56,120 nt of DNA from Bacillus sp. MM2020_4 (lineage in GTDB: Bacteria > Bacillota > Bacilli > Bacillales > Cytobacillaceae). Shown here piece after piece: positions 17,516 through 28,282 of the stretch. The translations under genes were made by a program, and so were the position numbers. The stretch's first letter is position 1; every line of letters starts with the position of its first letter. Location: NCBI RefSeq assembly GCF_011250555.1, contig NZ_JAANMZ010000030.1, positions 1-56,120 on the forward strand, in the 5' to 3' direction. The notes under the pieces were generated by a model. The model was not told where the DNA came from. It saw only the letters and a list, made by a program, of their open reading frames with translations, and did not search any database.

Positions 17516-17899
17516 TTGCCATTTCCCCCTTTTTCGATAATCAACTACTTTCAATTAAGAAATCTTTCAATCCATATCAAACGTTTGCAAATGATAATGA
17601 GCAAACAAGTTGTTCCTCTATTTAGAATATTATCATTTGTTTTTGTTTTGTCAATTGTTTTTTGAAAATTTAATTTTATGTGAAAGTAAATGAAAGTAAA
17701 AGTCTCGAAATGTAGGAATAATTCAACTGTTTAACTACTTTTCACGTTTCTTTCATATAATACTTCATTTAAACAGAGAATTAATAAAGGATTAATTCAA
17801 TCATTTACTTTCATTATCTTTCGTTTGCAAAGAAAATCATTGACATAAACGAAAATAAATGAAAAAATATGGATAATCAAACAAATTGGAGTGATAATT
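17516..17899. promoter_or_regulatory. Divergent promoter region rich in TTTCRTTT repeats, likely DeoR operators
   Basis: This 384-base gap serves the TIM-barrel pair (minus) and rpiB-glpX (plus). CGTTTGCAAA occurs at 17582-17591 and again at 17822-17831, 240 bases apart. The first is part of the palindrome CAAACGTTTG at 17578-17587. Between them are TGAAAGTAAATGAAAGTAAA near 17681, TTTACTTTCATT near 17802 and ACGAAAATAAATGAAA near 17849. DeoR proteins typically bind such direct repeats, so this is the best candidate operator array of the island. Confidence 0.6.
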
Positions 17900-18364
17900 G
17901 TGAAAATTGGAATTGGTTCAGATCACAACGCCTTTCAAATGAAGGAGGAAGTAAAAGTATATATTACTAGTTTAGGGCATGAAGTGATCGATTATGGCTG
18001 TTATTCAGAAGACGCAGTGGATTACCCTGGGGTGGCATTTCATGTAGCAACTGACGTGACAACGAACAAACTAGAACGCGGCATTCTTTTTTGCGGAACG
18101 GGGATCGGCATGTCGATTGCAGCCAATAAGGTTCCAGGGATCCGTTCGGCCCAATGCCATGATGTATTTTCCGCAGAACGCGCCCAACTTAGTAACGACG
18201 CCCAAATCATGACCATCGGAGCAAAAGTGATTGGTATAGAGCTAGCAAAAAAAGTGACTGAAGCCTACTTAAGCGTTTCCTTTCAAGGTGGTAATTCTTC
18301 AAGAAAAATCAATCAAATCATGGATAAAGAAAAGGAATATCTACTTAACGGGTCATGCTGCTAA
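17900..18364 (+). CDS. rpiB: RpiB/LacAB-family sugar-phosphate isomerase
   Basis: A 154-residue aldose-ketose isomerase of the RpiB fold, interconverting a ketose and aldose phosphate such as ribulose/ribose 5-phosphate or erythrulose/erythrose 4-phosphate. GSDHNAF carries D8 and H9. The catalytic thiol is C65 in FCGTGIGMSIAANK. The histidine of the E. coli-type QHND motif, used for furanose ring opening, is serine here (QLSND, S98). An enzyme for open-chain tetrose phosphates would not need ring opening. The GTG at 17900 was chosen because GGAGTGAT precedes it. The first of a plus-strand pair with glpX. Confidence 0.82.
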   Translation: MKIGIGSDHNAFQMKEEVKVYITSLGHEVIDYGCYSEDAVDYPGVAFHVATDVTTNKLERGILFCGTGIGMSIAANKVPGIRSAQCHDVFSAERAQLSNDAQIMTIGAKVIGIELAKKVTEAYLSVSFQGGNSSRKINQIMDKEKEYLLNGSCC

Positions 18365-18419
18365 TCTCACTTTATTTTCGGTCAATATAGGTAAATGATA
18401 AATACAGGGGGATTATACT

Positions 18420-19391
18420 ATGCAAACGAAAAGTAAAGTCTGCACACAGGGCTTGGTGATGGATTTTCTCGCTGTCACACAACAGGCGGCGATTGCATCC
18501 TTTCCTTGGATTGGTAAAGGAAACAAACTGGAAGCGGATGGTGCGGGTACTGCAGCGATGCGCACCCTCATGAACGCGATTGATATGCGGGGCAAAATTG
18601 TCATTGGTGAAGGTGAAATGGATGAAGCCCCCATGCTATACATTAATGAGGAACTCGGAACTGGAATCGGCCCCATGGTAGATATCGCTGTTGACCCTGT
18701 CGAAGGAACAACCTTAATGGCAAACGGGCAAGGAAATTCACTTACTGTTATTGCCGTTGCTGAGCGCGGAAGTTTACTACATGCCCCCGATATGTACATG
18801 AAAAAGATTGCGGTTGGACCAAAAGCGAAGGGCTGTATCGATATTGAATTACCATTAATCGATAACATGAGGGCTGTAGCAAAGGCACTTGGAAAGGACA
18901 TGAAGGATTTAACCGTTATGATGCAGGATCGGCCGCGACATAACGAGTTCATGAATGTGGTGATTGCTGCCGGTGCCAGCATAAAGTTATTCTCAGATGT
19001 CGATATCACCGGTGCAATTGGGACCGCTATTGATGGGATGGACGTTGATTTATTGGTTGGAACAGGCGGTGCCCCAGAAGGTGTTATTGCAGCCACCGCC
19101 TTAAAATGCTTAGGAGGAGATTTCCAAGCAATACTAATTCCACAAGATGAAGCTGAATATAACCGGTGTATCCAGATGGGCATTCCACATCCTGAAAAAC
19201 CGTTAACATTAGATGAGATTGTCAAGACCGAGGATTGTTTCTTTGTCGCAACCGGAATCACCGATGGCTTGCTGCTTGATGGCGTAAAGAGAAAAGAGAA
19301 CACGGCCATTATGACCCACTCTCTCATTACGATCGGCGGAGACAGTAAAAATTCACAATACGTCAATGCCACTTTTCATACCACTCGCTAG
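18420..19391 (+). CDS. glpX: Class II fructose-1,6-bisphosphatase (GlpX type)
   Basis: A 323-residue lithium-sensitive sugar bisphosphatase hydrolysing the 1-phosphate of fructose-1,6-bisphosphate, and in some members sedoheptulose-1,7-bisphosphate. The metal-binding segments GEGEMDEAPML (residues about 62-72) and DPVEGTT are intact, as is the GGAPEGVIAA loop. A GGGGG site precedes the ATG at 9 bases. It lies 55 bases after rpiB, so the two are co-transcribed. In this island it may serve gluconeogenesis on a C3/C4 substrate. Alternatively, with the class I aldolase, it could turn erythrose-4-phosphate plus DHAP into sedoheptulose-7-phosphate. That second role is speculative. Confidence 0.88.
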   Translation: MQTKSKVCTQGLVMDFLAVTQQAAIASFPWIGKGNKLEADGAGTAAMRTLMNAIDMRGKIVIGEGEMDEAPMLYINEELGTGIGPMVDIAVDPVEGTTLMANGQGNSLTVIAVAERGSLLHAPDMYMKKIAVGPKAKGCIDIELPLIDNMRAVAKALGKDMKDLTVMMQDRPRHNEFMNVVIAAGASIKLFSDVDITGAIGTAIDGMDVDLLVGTGGAPEGVIAATALKCLGGDFQAILIPQDEAEYNRCIQMGIPHPEKPLTLDEIVKTEDCFFVATGITDGLLLDGVKRKENTAIMTHSLITIGGDSKNSQYVNATFHTTR

Positions 19392-19400
19392 GAACTCGGG

Positions 19401-19462
19401 TATGTCCTTCATCATGCCAATGAAGGACATATCCTAAAACCCCATGAGAAATGTTCTTCATC
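19401..19462. repeat. 51-52 bp satellite hairpin copy after glpX
   Basis: TATGTCCTTCAT-CATGCCA-ATGAAGGACATA is a perfect 12-base stem. A half-copy GTTCTTCATC follows 49 bases on. It belongs to the same family as the repeats at 121, 26645 and 47190. Lying 10 bases after the glpX stop, it may act as its terminator although no U-run follows. Confidence 0.7.
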
Positions 19463-19518
19463 AAACAACTGTCGCATTCCGCACATAAAGTAGATCCATC
19501 CCCCCGAACGGCTACACT

Positions 19519-19550
19519 CAAAAAGAAAGAAGCAGGGTCATCACCCCTGC
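19519..19550 (-). terminator. Terminator after the GH1 operon
   Basis: Minus strand GCAGGG-GTGATGA-CCCTGC followed by TTCTTTCTTTTTG, directly after the GH1 stop codon. It closes the operon running from 26255. Confidence 0.75.
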
Positions 19551-19553
19551 CTC

Positions 19554-21904
<2,351 letters not shown>

Positions 21905-21959
21905 ATGACCTCCTCTTTCACCCAACTTCTTTCTTTTTAAAAAAATAACTGCCGGACCG

Positions 21960-22985
21960 TCACCGAATCGCGGAATTTGTACCGCATGATTCCCGAATGA
22001 TTAATTCAGAATCAATAAAGACCGGCTTTAATTGTGACCTGCCATTAATTAAATCATCGAGCATATAGGCTGATAATTTCCCAAACTTCTCTTTATCCTG
22101 TTTCACCGTCGTCAGCTTCGGTTCACTGTAGCGGCAGGCGGCAATATCATCACAACCAACAATCCGAATGTCCTGTGGACACTGTAGGCCAGCTTCCTTA
22201 ATCGCTTGCAATGCCCCAAGTGCCATCAAATCCGAGGTTGCAAAAACGGCTTCAGGCAGCTCCTTAGATTGGAGTATTTTCTTCATTGCCAAATACCCGC
22301 TTTCCTCATGAAAATCACCATATTGAATCCAGTCATCGCGGATTTCAAGACCAAATTGATTCATCGCCTCTAAGAAGCCTTGTTTTCGAAAAGTAGAAAT
22401 GGCGGAGTCGAACTTACCACCGATATAACCGATTCTTTTTATCGTATGAAGGTAAAAATACTCGACCACTTTTCTGGATAAATCCACGTTATCAGTCATG
22501 ATGTAACTTGATTTCGGCCCTTTCAACTCAATATCGATCCCAATACAAGGAAGGCCTTCCGAAGCCAAATCGAAGGTAGATTCCTCCACTTCCTCCCCGG
22601 CAATGATCAAGCAGCCGTCCACATGGAAATGCCGGCATCTTGCTAAATAACTGCCATTATCTGAATGAAAGCGTTCATTCGAAAACATTAAAATATCGTA
22701 ACCGAGTAAACCGATATTTTTTTTAAAAGAGGAAATAACCTCATTGAAATAAGGGTGAGTCATGTCGACATTAATCTTTCCGGCATAAATTAACCCGATT
22801 AAGTTCGACTTTTTCGTTGCCAGCGACCTGGCAGAAAAGTTAGGCTCGTAACCTTTTTGGTTAATAATATCCATAACCTTTTTCTTTGTACTCTCACTGA
22901 TTCCCTCATAGTTGTTAATAACCTTTGAAACGGTGCCTTGAGAAACACCTGCCAATTGCGCAATATCCTTAATGGTTAAATTCAT
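21960..22985 (-). CDS. LacI-family repressor of the beta-glycoside operon
   Basis: A 341-residue LacI/GalR regulator. The N-terminal helix-turn-helix (MNLTIKDIAQLAGVSQGTVSKVIN) and hinge helix (FSARSLATKKSNLIG) are textbook. A periplasmic-binding-protein-like effector domain spans residues about 60-335. It lies inside the operon, 80 bases after the second permease gene and before the kinase, so it is made with its targets. Three GAAACCGSTTTC palindromes upstream of the first gene of the operon fit LacI-family operators with a central CG. The inducer is probably a disaccharide or its phosphate; this cannot be read from sequence. Confidence 0.88.
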   Translation of the reverse strand: MNLTIKDIAQLAGVSQGTVSKVINNYEGISESTKKKVMDIINQKGYEPNFSARSLATKKSNLIGLIYAGKINVDMTHPYFNEVISSFKKNIGLLGYDILMFSNERFHSDNGSYLARCRHFHVDGCLIIAGEEVEESTFDLASEGLPCIGIDIELKGPKSSYIMTDNVDLSRKVVEYFYLHTIKRIGYIGGKFDSAISTFRKQGFLEAMNQFGLEIRDDWIQYGDFHEESGYLAMKKILQSKELPEAVFATSDLMALGALQAIKEAGLQCPQDIRIVGCDDIAACRYSEPKLTTVKQDKEKFGKLSAYMLDDLINGRSQLKPVFIDSELIIRESCGTNSAIR

Positions 22986-23065
22986 TATAATCCCTTCTAT
23001 TTACCAATAATAAGCTAACCTCAGTGTTAGATTACTAGGAGTTTCACTAGATAACAATGATTTTG

Positions 23066-23908
23066 TTATTTTACAGAACCATCGGTAATACTCGAAATAA
23101 ATAATCGGTTAAAGAATAAGAACACCAACAACAGCGGCACTGTTGCCCAGAATACACCTGACATAATCATCCCAAAGTCGACATTTCGAGTATTGCTTAA
23201 TTGGGCTAATGCCACCTGAATCGTATAGTTTTCCGGATCGCGCAAAACAGTAAACTGCCATAGGAACTCACCCCATGCAGCCGTAAAGACAATAATGCCT
23301 AAGGTGGCAAAGGCCGGCAGAATAATCGGCAGGACAATACTGCGATAAATTCTGAAGTTTGAACAGCCATCCAATTTGGCCGCTTCGATTAACTCATCTG
23401 GGACCGATTCACTAATATATTGTCTCATAAGAAAGATGCCCAGCGGATTTAAAAAGAACAAAATCATCACACCTGGTAAGGTATCAAGTAATCCCGCCTT
23501 CGATATGAGGAAATATTGCGGAATTAACCCTAATTGCGGCGGAATAATCATCGTTAACAGAATCGCAACAAAGAAGATATTTTTCCCTCGGAATCGAAAC
23601 TTCGCAAAGGCAAAACCTGCTAATGAACTAATGAACAAGACAACCAGCGTCACAACGGCACAAATCACAAAGGAATTCCACATCGATTGGAAGAAGTCAA
23701 TTTGATTTAAAACCTTTTTAAAGTTTTCAACCAGCAAGCTTCCTGGCGTAATCGTGGGCGGTATCGAGTTATAGGCTGAGCTTGGACTCGTGGCCATCAC
23801 AAACATCCAATAAAACGGAAACAACGATAATAACGCAGCAAGGGATAAAAATACATAAACCAGGAGTTTGCCAACGGACAACTTTCTTGTTTTTTCCCTA
23901 TTTGTCAT
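23066..23908 (-). CDS. Carbohydrate ABC transporter permease, MalG type
   Basis: A 280-residue CUT1-family inner-membrane subunit with six predicted spans. Its EAA loop reads LIEAAKLDGCSNFRIY around residues 180-200. The motif DGSVK at the end is usual. It overlaps the preceding permease by 4 bases. As in island 1, no ATPase gene is present, so a shared multi-sugar ATPase must energise it. The function is uptake of the beta-linked oligosaccharide handled by the ROK kinase and GH1 enzyme. Confidence 0.87.
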   Translation of the reverse strand: MTNREKTRKLSVGKLLVYVFLSLAALLSLFPFYWMFVMATSPSSAYNSIPPTITPGSLLVENFKKVLNQIDFFQSMWNSFVICAVVTLVVLFISSLAGFAFAKFRFRGKNIFFVAILLTMIIPPQLGLIPQYFLISKAGLLDTLPGVMILFFLNPLGIFLMRQYISESVPDELIEAAKLDGCSNFRIYRSIVLPIILPAFATLGIIVFTAAWGEFLWQFTVLRDPENYTIQVALAQLSNTRNVDFGMIMSGVFWATVPLLLVFLFFNRLFISSITDGSVK

Positions 23909-24864
23909 TGTCCTTTCCTCCTTTTTCGGCCAATACCGGACGTTAAGAATACATTGATGGCCGCAAACGCTGAAATTAACACTAATAAAATGATCGCGGT
24001 AGCGGAAGCCGTACCAAAGGATTGTAATTTAAAAGCATCACGATACAAATACATCACAATCGTCATCGCCTCATCCCTCGTAAAGGCACTCGTTCCTAAA
24101 AAGACGGTCGGCTCAGAAAATAACTGCAGTGCCCCAACCGTTGAGGTAAAGACAGTGAGAACAATAAACGGCTTCAACATCGGCATCGTAATATAGAGGA
24201 GCTGCTGGAATTTATTTGCCCCATCTATCGTGGCGGCTTCATACAAATCATTTGGGATACTTTGAATTCCGGCGAGGTAAATAATGGTGTTATAGCCGAC
24301 CCATCGCCAAAAGACCATAATGGATATCGCAATTTTCGTTCCCCATTCAGAACTGCCCCAATTCACCGGATCAAGTCCAGCGAGACTCAAAACATAATTG
24401 GCCAAAGAGGATTCATGGTCACTAAACAGCACACTGAAAATCAGGGCTACTGCCACCATTGAGGTAATATAGGGCATAAAAATGGTAACTCTGAAGAAGT
24501 TTTTAAATTTTAGAAAGGCCAGATTCAATAAATAGGCAAAAATGATTCCAAACACTAATTGCGGAGCCGTGCCCATGATTCCCATGATAATCGTATTATA
24601 AACCGATTTCCAAAAAAGGGGGTCTGTTAAGACAAGTTTAAAATTATCCAATCCCACAAATGTCATAGGGCTTAGCCCGTTCCATTTTTGAAATCCTAAA
24701 TAAATACTAAATAATACCGGATACAAGCCAATAATCGCAAAAATAATAAAGAAAGGCGCAATGTATAAATAGCCTGAAATCATGTCTTTTTTCGCTTCAG
24801 ACCTGTATCGCTTCTTTTTTATTTTCACATGATTACTGACGGGATTCGCCTTCACTGGATCCAT
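23905..24864 (-). CDS. Carbohydrate ABC transporter permease, MalF type
   Basis: A permease of about 319 residues with a basic N-terminal tail (VKIKKKRYRSEAKKD) followed by six membrane spans. The EAA loop is YEAATIDGANKFQQL. The start at 24864 is an ATG two codons inside the longest frame, with GAGGTG five bases upstream. It pairs with the MalG-type gene by overlapping stop and start codons. It follows the solute-binding-protein gene by about 92 bases. Confidence 0.87.
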   Translation of the reverse strand: MDPVKANPVSNHVKIKKKRYRSEAKKDMISGYLYIAPFFIIFAIIGLYPVLFSIYLGFQKWNGLSPMTFVGLDNFKLVLTDPLFWKSVYNTIIMGIMGTAPQLVFGIIFAYLLNLAFLKFKNFFRVTIFMPYITSMVAVALIFSVLFSDHESSLANYVLSLAGLDPVNWGSSEWGTKIAISIMVFWRWVGYNTIIYLAGIQSIPNDLYEAATIDGANKFQQLLYITMPMLKPFIVLTVFTSTVGALQLFSEPTVFLGTSAFTRDEAMTIVMYLYRDAFKLQSFGTASATAIILLVLISAFAAINVFLTSGIGRKRRKGQ

Positions 24865-24956
24865 TTTCACACCTCGTTTCAGATCAAAGGTGGAAGTGGC
24901 GCATACCTTTCAGGATCCGCCAGATCCACCTTCCTTATTTCTAGTAAACTATCAGA

Positions 24957-26255
24957 TTAGCGGCTTAACAAACCTTCGGCGCGCTTAACAGCATCTTTCC
25001 ATTCTTTCTCAGGATCCGTCCCCTTATTTTGAACATTTTTCAAGGCGTTCAACACTTCTGAATAGATCGGGAAGTATTTTTCTCCTTTATAAACTGCTCC
25101 ATTAATATCTTGTGCCGCTTTTGCAAATACTGGTGCAGTTGCTTGGCCGCCAAAGAATGCATCTTGGTTATTTTTAAAGGCATCCATTTCATATACAGAC
25201 TGTGCAGAAGGGAAAAGTCCCTTGGCTTGGAAAGATTTCAATTGATTGTCAGGAGAAATTAACCATGCTGCAAATTTATAAGCTTCTTTCGCATGCTTGG
25301 TTTCGCTTGGAATGGCGATGAAAGATCCGCCCCAGTTTGCTGCAAATTCAGTTGGCAGTGTTGCCACTTTCCATTTACCAACAGCTTCTGTCGCGTTGCC
25401 TTCCATCCAGCCTTTTAACCAGCCAGCTCCTAATTCAGCAGCAAATTCCCCTTTATTCACGGCATTTGCCCACTCTGGTGACCACATTTCAAATTTACCA
25501 ACAACGCCTAATTTGTTTAATTTCACGGCATAATCATAGGCCTTTTTAACAGAGTTTCCATCCTTCTCTAGCAATAATTCCCCTTTAGGATTAAGGAATG
25601 TTTCTTTCGCACCGTCTAAGTAGGCTCTGAATGCCATTTCAATACTATCTACAAATGGCTTTCCTGTTTTTTCTTTCACTTTGAGCCCTGCTTCTTCAAA
25701 TGCAGCTGGTGAACTGATCAATGCCGTTACTTCTTCTGGATTTGTCGGCAGACCTGCAGCCTCAAATACATCTGTCCGGTAATATAAGGCTTTCGGGCCG
25801 ATATCTGTCGGCAAGCCAATTAAGAAATCACCTTTGTCGTTCTCGCCTGTTTTCCATTTCCAATCAAGGTACTGATCCTTAATATCCTTCGCACCTAGAT
25901 CATATAAGTTTTCGAAGCGGTCTTGTGCCGCTTTAAAGCGATCTAGTTGGTCTATTTCCAACATCGTGATATCCGGTGCCCCGCTTCCAGCGGATAGGGC
26001 GGTAAATAAGGCATCATGATGTTCAGCCGTTTCAGCCGATCTCACTTTTATTTTGACACCAGGGTTTTCTGCCTCATAGGCTTTCGCTAAATCTTCATAT
26101 CCTGTAGCACCAAATGCCCAGAAGTTTAAGGTGATCTTTTTATCTCCACTTTCACCCTTATCAGATGAGGCCTTTTCATTTCCATTACATGCTGCTAGCG
26201 ACAAGGCCAGAGCCGTTGATAATCCGATCGCAGCCAGTTTTTTCAAGCTTTTCAA
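24957..26255 (-). CDS. Carbohydrate ABC transporter solute-binding lipoprotein
   Basis: A 432-residue extracellular binding protein. The signal peptide MKSLKKLAAIG...LALSLAAC ends in a lipobox with lipidated C23, then a charged Ser/Lys/Gly linker. The rest is SBP_bac_1 type (NFWAFGATGYEDLAKAYE, PDITMLEIDQLDRF). The start codon is TTG, preceded by GGGGGAA at about 8 bases; no in-frame ATG or GTG fits the signal peptide. It is the first gene of the six-gene operon and lies downstream of three LacI-type palindromes. Substrate is probably a beta-linked disaccharide, by context. Confidence 0.86.
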   Translation of the reverse strand: MKSLKKLAAIGLSTALALSLAACNGNEKASSDKGESGDKKITLNFWAFGATGYEDLAKAYEAENPGVKIKVRSAETAEHHDALFTALSAGSGAPDITMLEIDQLDRFKAAQDRFENLYDLGAKDIKDQYLDWKWKTGENDKGDFLIGLPTDIGPKALYYRTDVFEAAGLPTNPEEVTALISSPAAFEEAGLKVKEKTGKPFVDSIEMAFRAYLDGAKETFLNPKGELLLEKDGNSVKKAYDYAVKLNKLGVVGKFEMWSPEWANAVNKGEFAAELGAGWLKGWMEGNATEAVGKWKVATLPTEFAANWGGSFIAIPSETKHAKEAYKFAAWLISPDNQLKSFQAKGLFPSAQSVYEMDAFKNNQDAFFGGQATAPVFAKAAQDINGAVYKGEKYFPIYSEVLNALKNVQNKGTDPEKEWKDAVKRAEGLLSR

Positions 26256-26397
26256 TTGAGATTCCCCCTATTATTGTTTTGTTAGGCTTTCAACTATGGA
26301 ATGCTACTACAAAAATAAATTGGAAATGCTTACTATGTACCCCCCACCTCCTTCGAATAGCTCTTCTTCAAAAAACAAGATAATGGCTTATACTTTG

Positions 26398-26534
26398 GAA
26401 ACCGGTTTCTATAATTAGTTTAGTAAGTTTATATATTAGTGGCGGAAACCGCTTTCTTTAGAAATTATATATCTATTTTTCTAAATAATCAACTATTATT
26501 TCAAATAATTACCTACAGGTAGGAAACCGGTTTC
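26398..26534. promoter_or_regulatory. Three LacI-type palindromic operators
   Basis: GAAACCGGTTTC occurs at 26398-26409 and again at 26523-26534, and GAAACCGCTTTC at 26445-26456. All have the central CG of LacI/GalR operators. Start-to-start spacings are 47 and 78 bases. They lie 143-279 bases upstream of the TTG of the binding-protein gene, in a region with a plausible promoter. Cooperative binding or looping by the LacI protein at 21960-22985 is expected. Confidence 0.75.
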
Positions 26535-26644
26535 TATACATTGATAAAGCTTACTAGGTTTTTTTCGCATCCACTACATCCCTGTATCTCCCCTCAAAGA
26601 GGGATTGCATTGTTCAACGTCATTAAAGGCAGAGGAAATGGAGA

Positions 26645-26815
26645 AAGGACTAATCTTTTAAAAATCACTGGGATTTGTCTTTCATCAAGGCTATGAAAGA
26701 CTAATCCTATAAAACTCACCGAGATTTGTCCTTCATCCAGGCTATGAAGGACTAATCCTTAAAAAAATCACTGCGATTTGTCCTTCATCAAGCAAATGAA
26801 AAGCAATTCTACTAA
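26645..26815. repeat. Diverged 51-52 bp hairpin satellite, three units
   Basis: Units start at 26645, 26696 and 26747 with the consensus AAGGACTAATC...ATTTGTCCTTCATC. Each contains a CTTTCAT/CCTTCAT arm facing ATGAAAG/ATGAAGG. The period and sequence match the array at 47190-47560. Together with the operators at 26398-26534 it fills most of the 686-base gap between the GH1 operon and the DUF1659 gene. Confidence 0.75.
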
Positions 26816-26941
26816 AAATGACTAGTAAAAAGTTTTTTTCGTCGCTCATCGCACAAAAATCCGTATCCAAACGAATTCCAATCCACCATGTCCCTTTTAC
26901 CCACTTTTATCTATATATAAGGTGAAAGGAGGTGAGTGACA

Positions 26942-27160
26942 ATGGCACAAGCATTATTAGAAGGAACAAAGCTTCGTCTATTGTTTGAAGCAGGCATCGA
27001 TGATAAAGGCAAGCCGATCCTAAAAGCAAAATCATTTAACAACATCACAAAAGCAGCTACCGCAGATCAATTATCGCAGGCAGCACAAGCAATCGCCGTA
27101 TTATGCAACGACAAACTAAACAAAGTCGAACGCAACGACAGTTCGGAAATCCTAGGCTAG
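26942..27160 (+). CDS. DUF1659 family protein, copy 1
   Basis: A 72-residue small protein of the DUF1659 family, which has no known function. AAGGAGGTGAG precedes the ATG at 26942. It is nearly the same as the protein at 44643-44861: both begin MAQALLEGTKLRL and share ATADQLSQAAQAIA and ERNDSSEI. It is paired with a DUF2922 gene 120 bases downstream, the standard Bacillaceae arrangement. The upstream bases TCTATATATAAGGTGAAAGG are also conserved between the two copies, suggesting the duplication included the promoter. Confidence 0.85.
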   Translation: MAQALLEGTKLRLLFEAGIDDKGKPILKAKSFNNITKAATADQLSQAAQAIAVLCNDKLNKVERNDSSEILG

Positions 27161-27212
27161 TAGACTAGGAAATGGCGCGGGATGTCCACCCCGCACGGAA
27201 AGTGTCCATAAG

Positions 27213-27227
27213 TGGTGCCTGTCACCA
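27213..27227. repeat. TGGTGCCTGTCACCA dispersed palindrome
   Basis: A copy of the short palindrome TGGTGCCTGWCACCA, also present at 44862-44876 and 44901-44915. In all cases it lies between a DUF1659 and a DUF2922 gene. I recall such elements as widespread in Bacillus genomes. Confidence 0.7.
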
Positions 27228-27280
27228 ATATCAACATTGGCACTTAGTTTATATCAAAGAAGGGATGGGAGGTGAGCAAA

Positions 27281-27499
27281 ATGGCGAAGACTTTAGAGTT
27301 GCAATTTGGAACTGAGTTTGGGAAGACTGCGCGTATTACGGTTGATAATCCAAAGGAACCGATTGATGAAGAGGTGGTAAAGCTATCAATGGCACAGATT
27401 GTGGCATCTGATATTTTCACAACTACTAGTGGAAGATTCGTGGCTGCAAAGGGGGCTAGAGTGGTTGAGCGCAATGTAACAGATTACGAGCTAGTTTAA
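27281..27499 (+). CDS. DUF2922 family protein, copy 1
   Basis: A 72-residue DUF2922 protein of unknown function, starting MAKTLELQFGTEFGKTARI after a GGGAGGTGAG site. It is nearly identical in sequence to the one at 44965-45183, both ending NVTDYEL plus one residue. Its start was set at 27281 rather than the longer frame because of the ribosome binding site and the paralogue. The expected YvrJ gene is missing here: the terminator follows 12 bases after the stop. Confidence 0.85.
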   Translation: MAKTLELQFGTEFGKTARITVDNPKEPIDEEVVKLSMAQIVASDIFTTTSGRFVAAKGARVVERNVTDYELV

Positions 27500-27510
27500 T
27501 ATAGAAGTTA

Positions 27511-27541
27511 GGCCGGTTTCCTTTGAGGAAACCGGCCCATT
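27511..27541 (+). terminator. Terminator after DUF2922 copy 1
   Basis: GGCCGGTTTCC-TTTGA-GGAAACCGGCC is a perfect 11-base stem followed by CATTTT. Confidence 0.8.
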
Positions 27542-27623
27542 TTAATTATTAACTTGAAAAAAGCCCTAAATTCTTGTTAAAAAAATATATCGACACGTAT
27601 TTGCAAAAAAATGACAAGTTCAT

Positions 27624-27662
27624 CCAGAAAAGTAGGGCGGAGACTAACGTCTCCACCCTACT
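27624..27662 (-). terminator. Terminator after DoxX copy 1
   Basis: On the minus strand AGTAGGGTGGAGAC pairs with GTCTCCGCCCTACT (one G-U) around GTTA or similar, then TTTTCTGG. It lies 10 bases after the gene ending at 27672. Confidence 0.75.
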
Positions 27663-27671
27663 CAATCAGTT

Positions 27672-28181
27672 TTAAACACGTGTTGTGTCTTGTTTATGAT
27701 AACCTTTAGCTGCAAAGTTTCTGCGTACATAGGGCATTACATATCGATCTACACCGAATTTACCAGCATTTGCTCCGGCAACTAAGACGAAGAAGGCTAA
27801 AAGAATCATTTGTCCGTTTGTGCTCACGGTACCACTGAACAAGAAAGAGAAATTCATGACCATACCCATCAGGGTCGCAAAGTTCGTAAGAAGACCTAGG
27901 ATTAAGGCAATTCCGACTAATACTTCGCCCCATTGCACTAAGAAAGAAAATAGATCCGCGTTTGGCAAGGCAACCTGTTCTAAGAATTTTGCCCACCAGC
28001 CTTGAACTGCTGGGTGTTCACCCGTGCTAGAAGCAATCGCTCCTTTTAAAAATCCACTTGCATCAAATCCGCCACTTGTTATTTTTCCATAACCCGCATG
28101 TAAAAATTCATAGCCTATATAAACACGAATGATAGCTAAAATCCCGGCGACAATAGTATTTTTTCTTAAAAGATTTAACAT
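27672..28181 (-). CDS. DoxX family membrane protein, copy 1
   Basis: A 169-residue integral membrane protein of the DoxX family with four predicted helices (about 10-30, 80-100, 105-125, 128-148). Typical motifs are GYEFLHAGYGKI and FLVQWGEVLVGIALILGL. DoxX proteins are linked to quinone redox or thiol stress, but the role of this one is not known. It is the same as the copy at 55480-55989 except for a few C-terminal residues (YHKQDTTRV versus HHKQGTNAA). GGGAGATGG precedes the ATG. A TGTGA-N6-TCACA box lies about 100 bases upstream, suggesting oxygen or redox control. Confidence 0.85.
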   Translation of the reverse strand: MLNLLRKNTIVAGILAIIRVYIGYEFLHAGYGKITSGGFDASGFLKGAIASSTGEHPAVQGWWAKFLEQVALPNADLFSFLVQWGEVLVGIALILGLLTNFATLMGMVMNFSFLFSGTVSTNGQMILLAFFVLVAGANAGKFGVDRYVMPYVRRNFAAKGYHKQDTTRV

Positions 28182-28282
28182 GGTACTCCATCTCCCTTAG
28201 GATTAAAATAGGTTTTTACAAGATCTTGTTTGTTTCTGACTACACTTATATATTATCACCTTTCCAAAGGTTAGAAAGGTGT

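Noticed and set aside
18413..19372. 319-codon open frame on the minus strand opposite glpX
   Set aside because: It is the shadow of the well-supported class II FBPase on the plus strand. Its translation is Ser/Pro/Ile-rich without family motifs, and no ribosome binding site fits.
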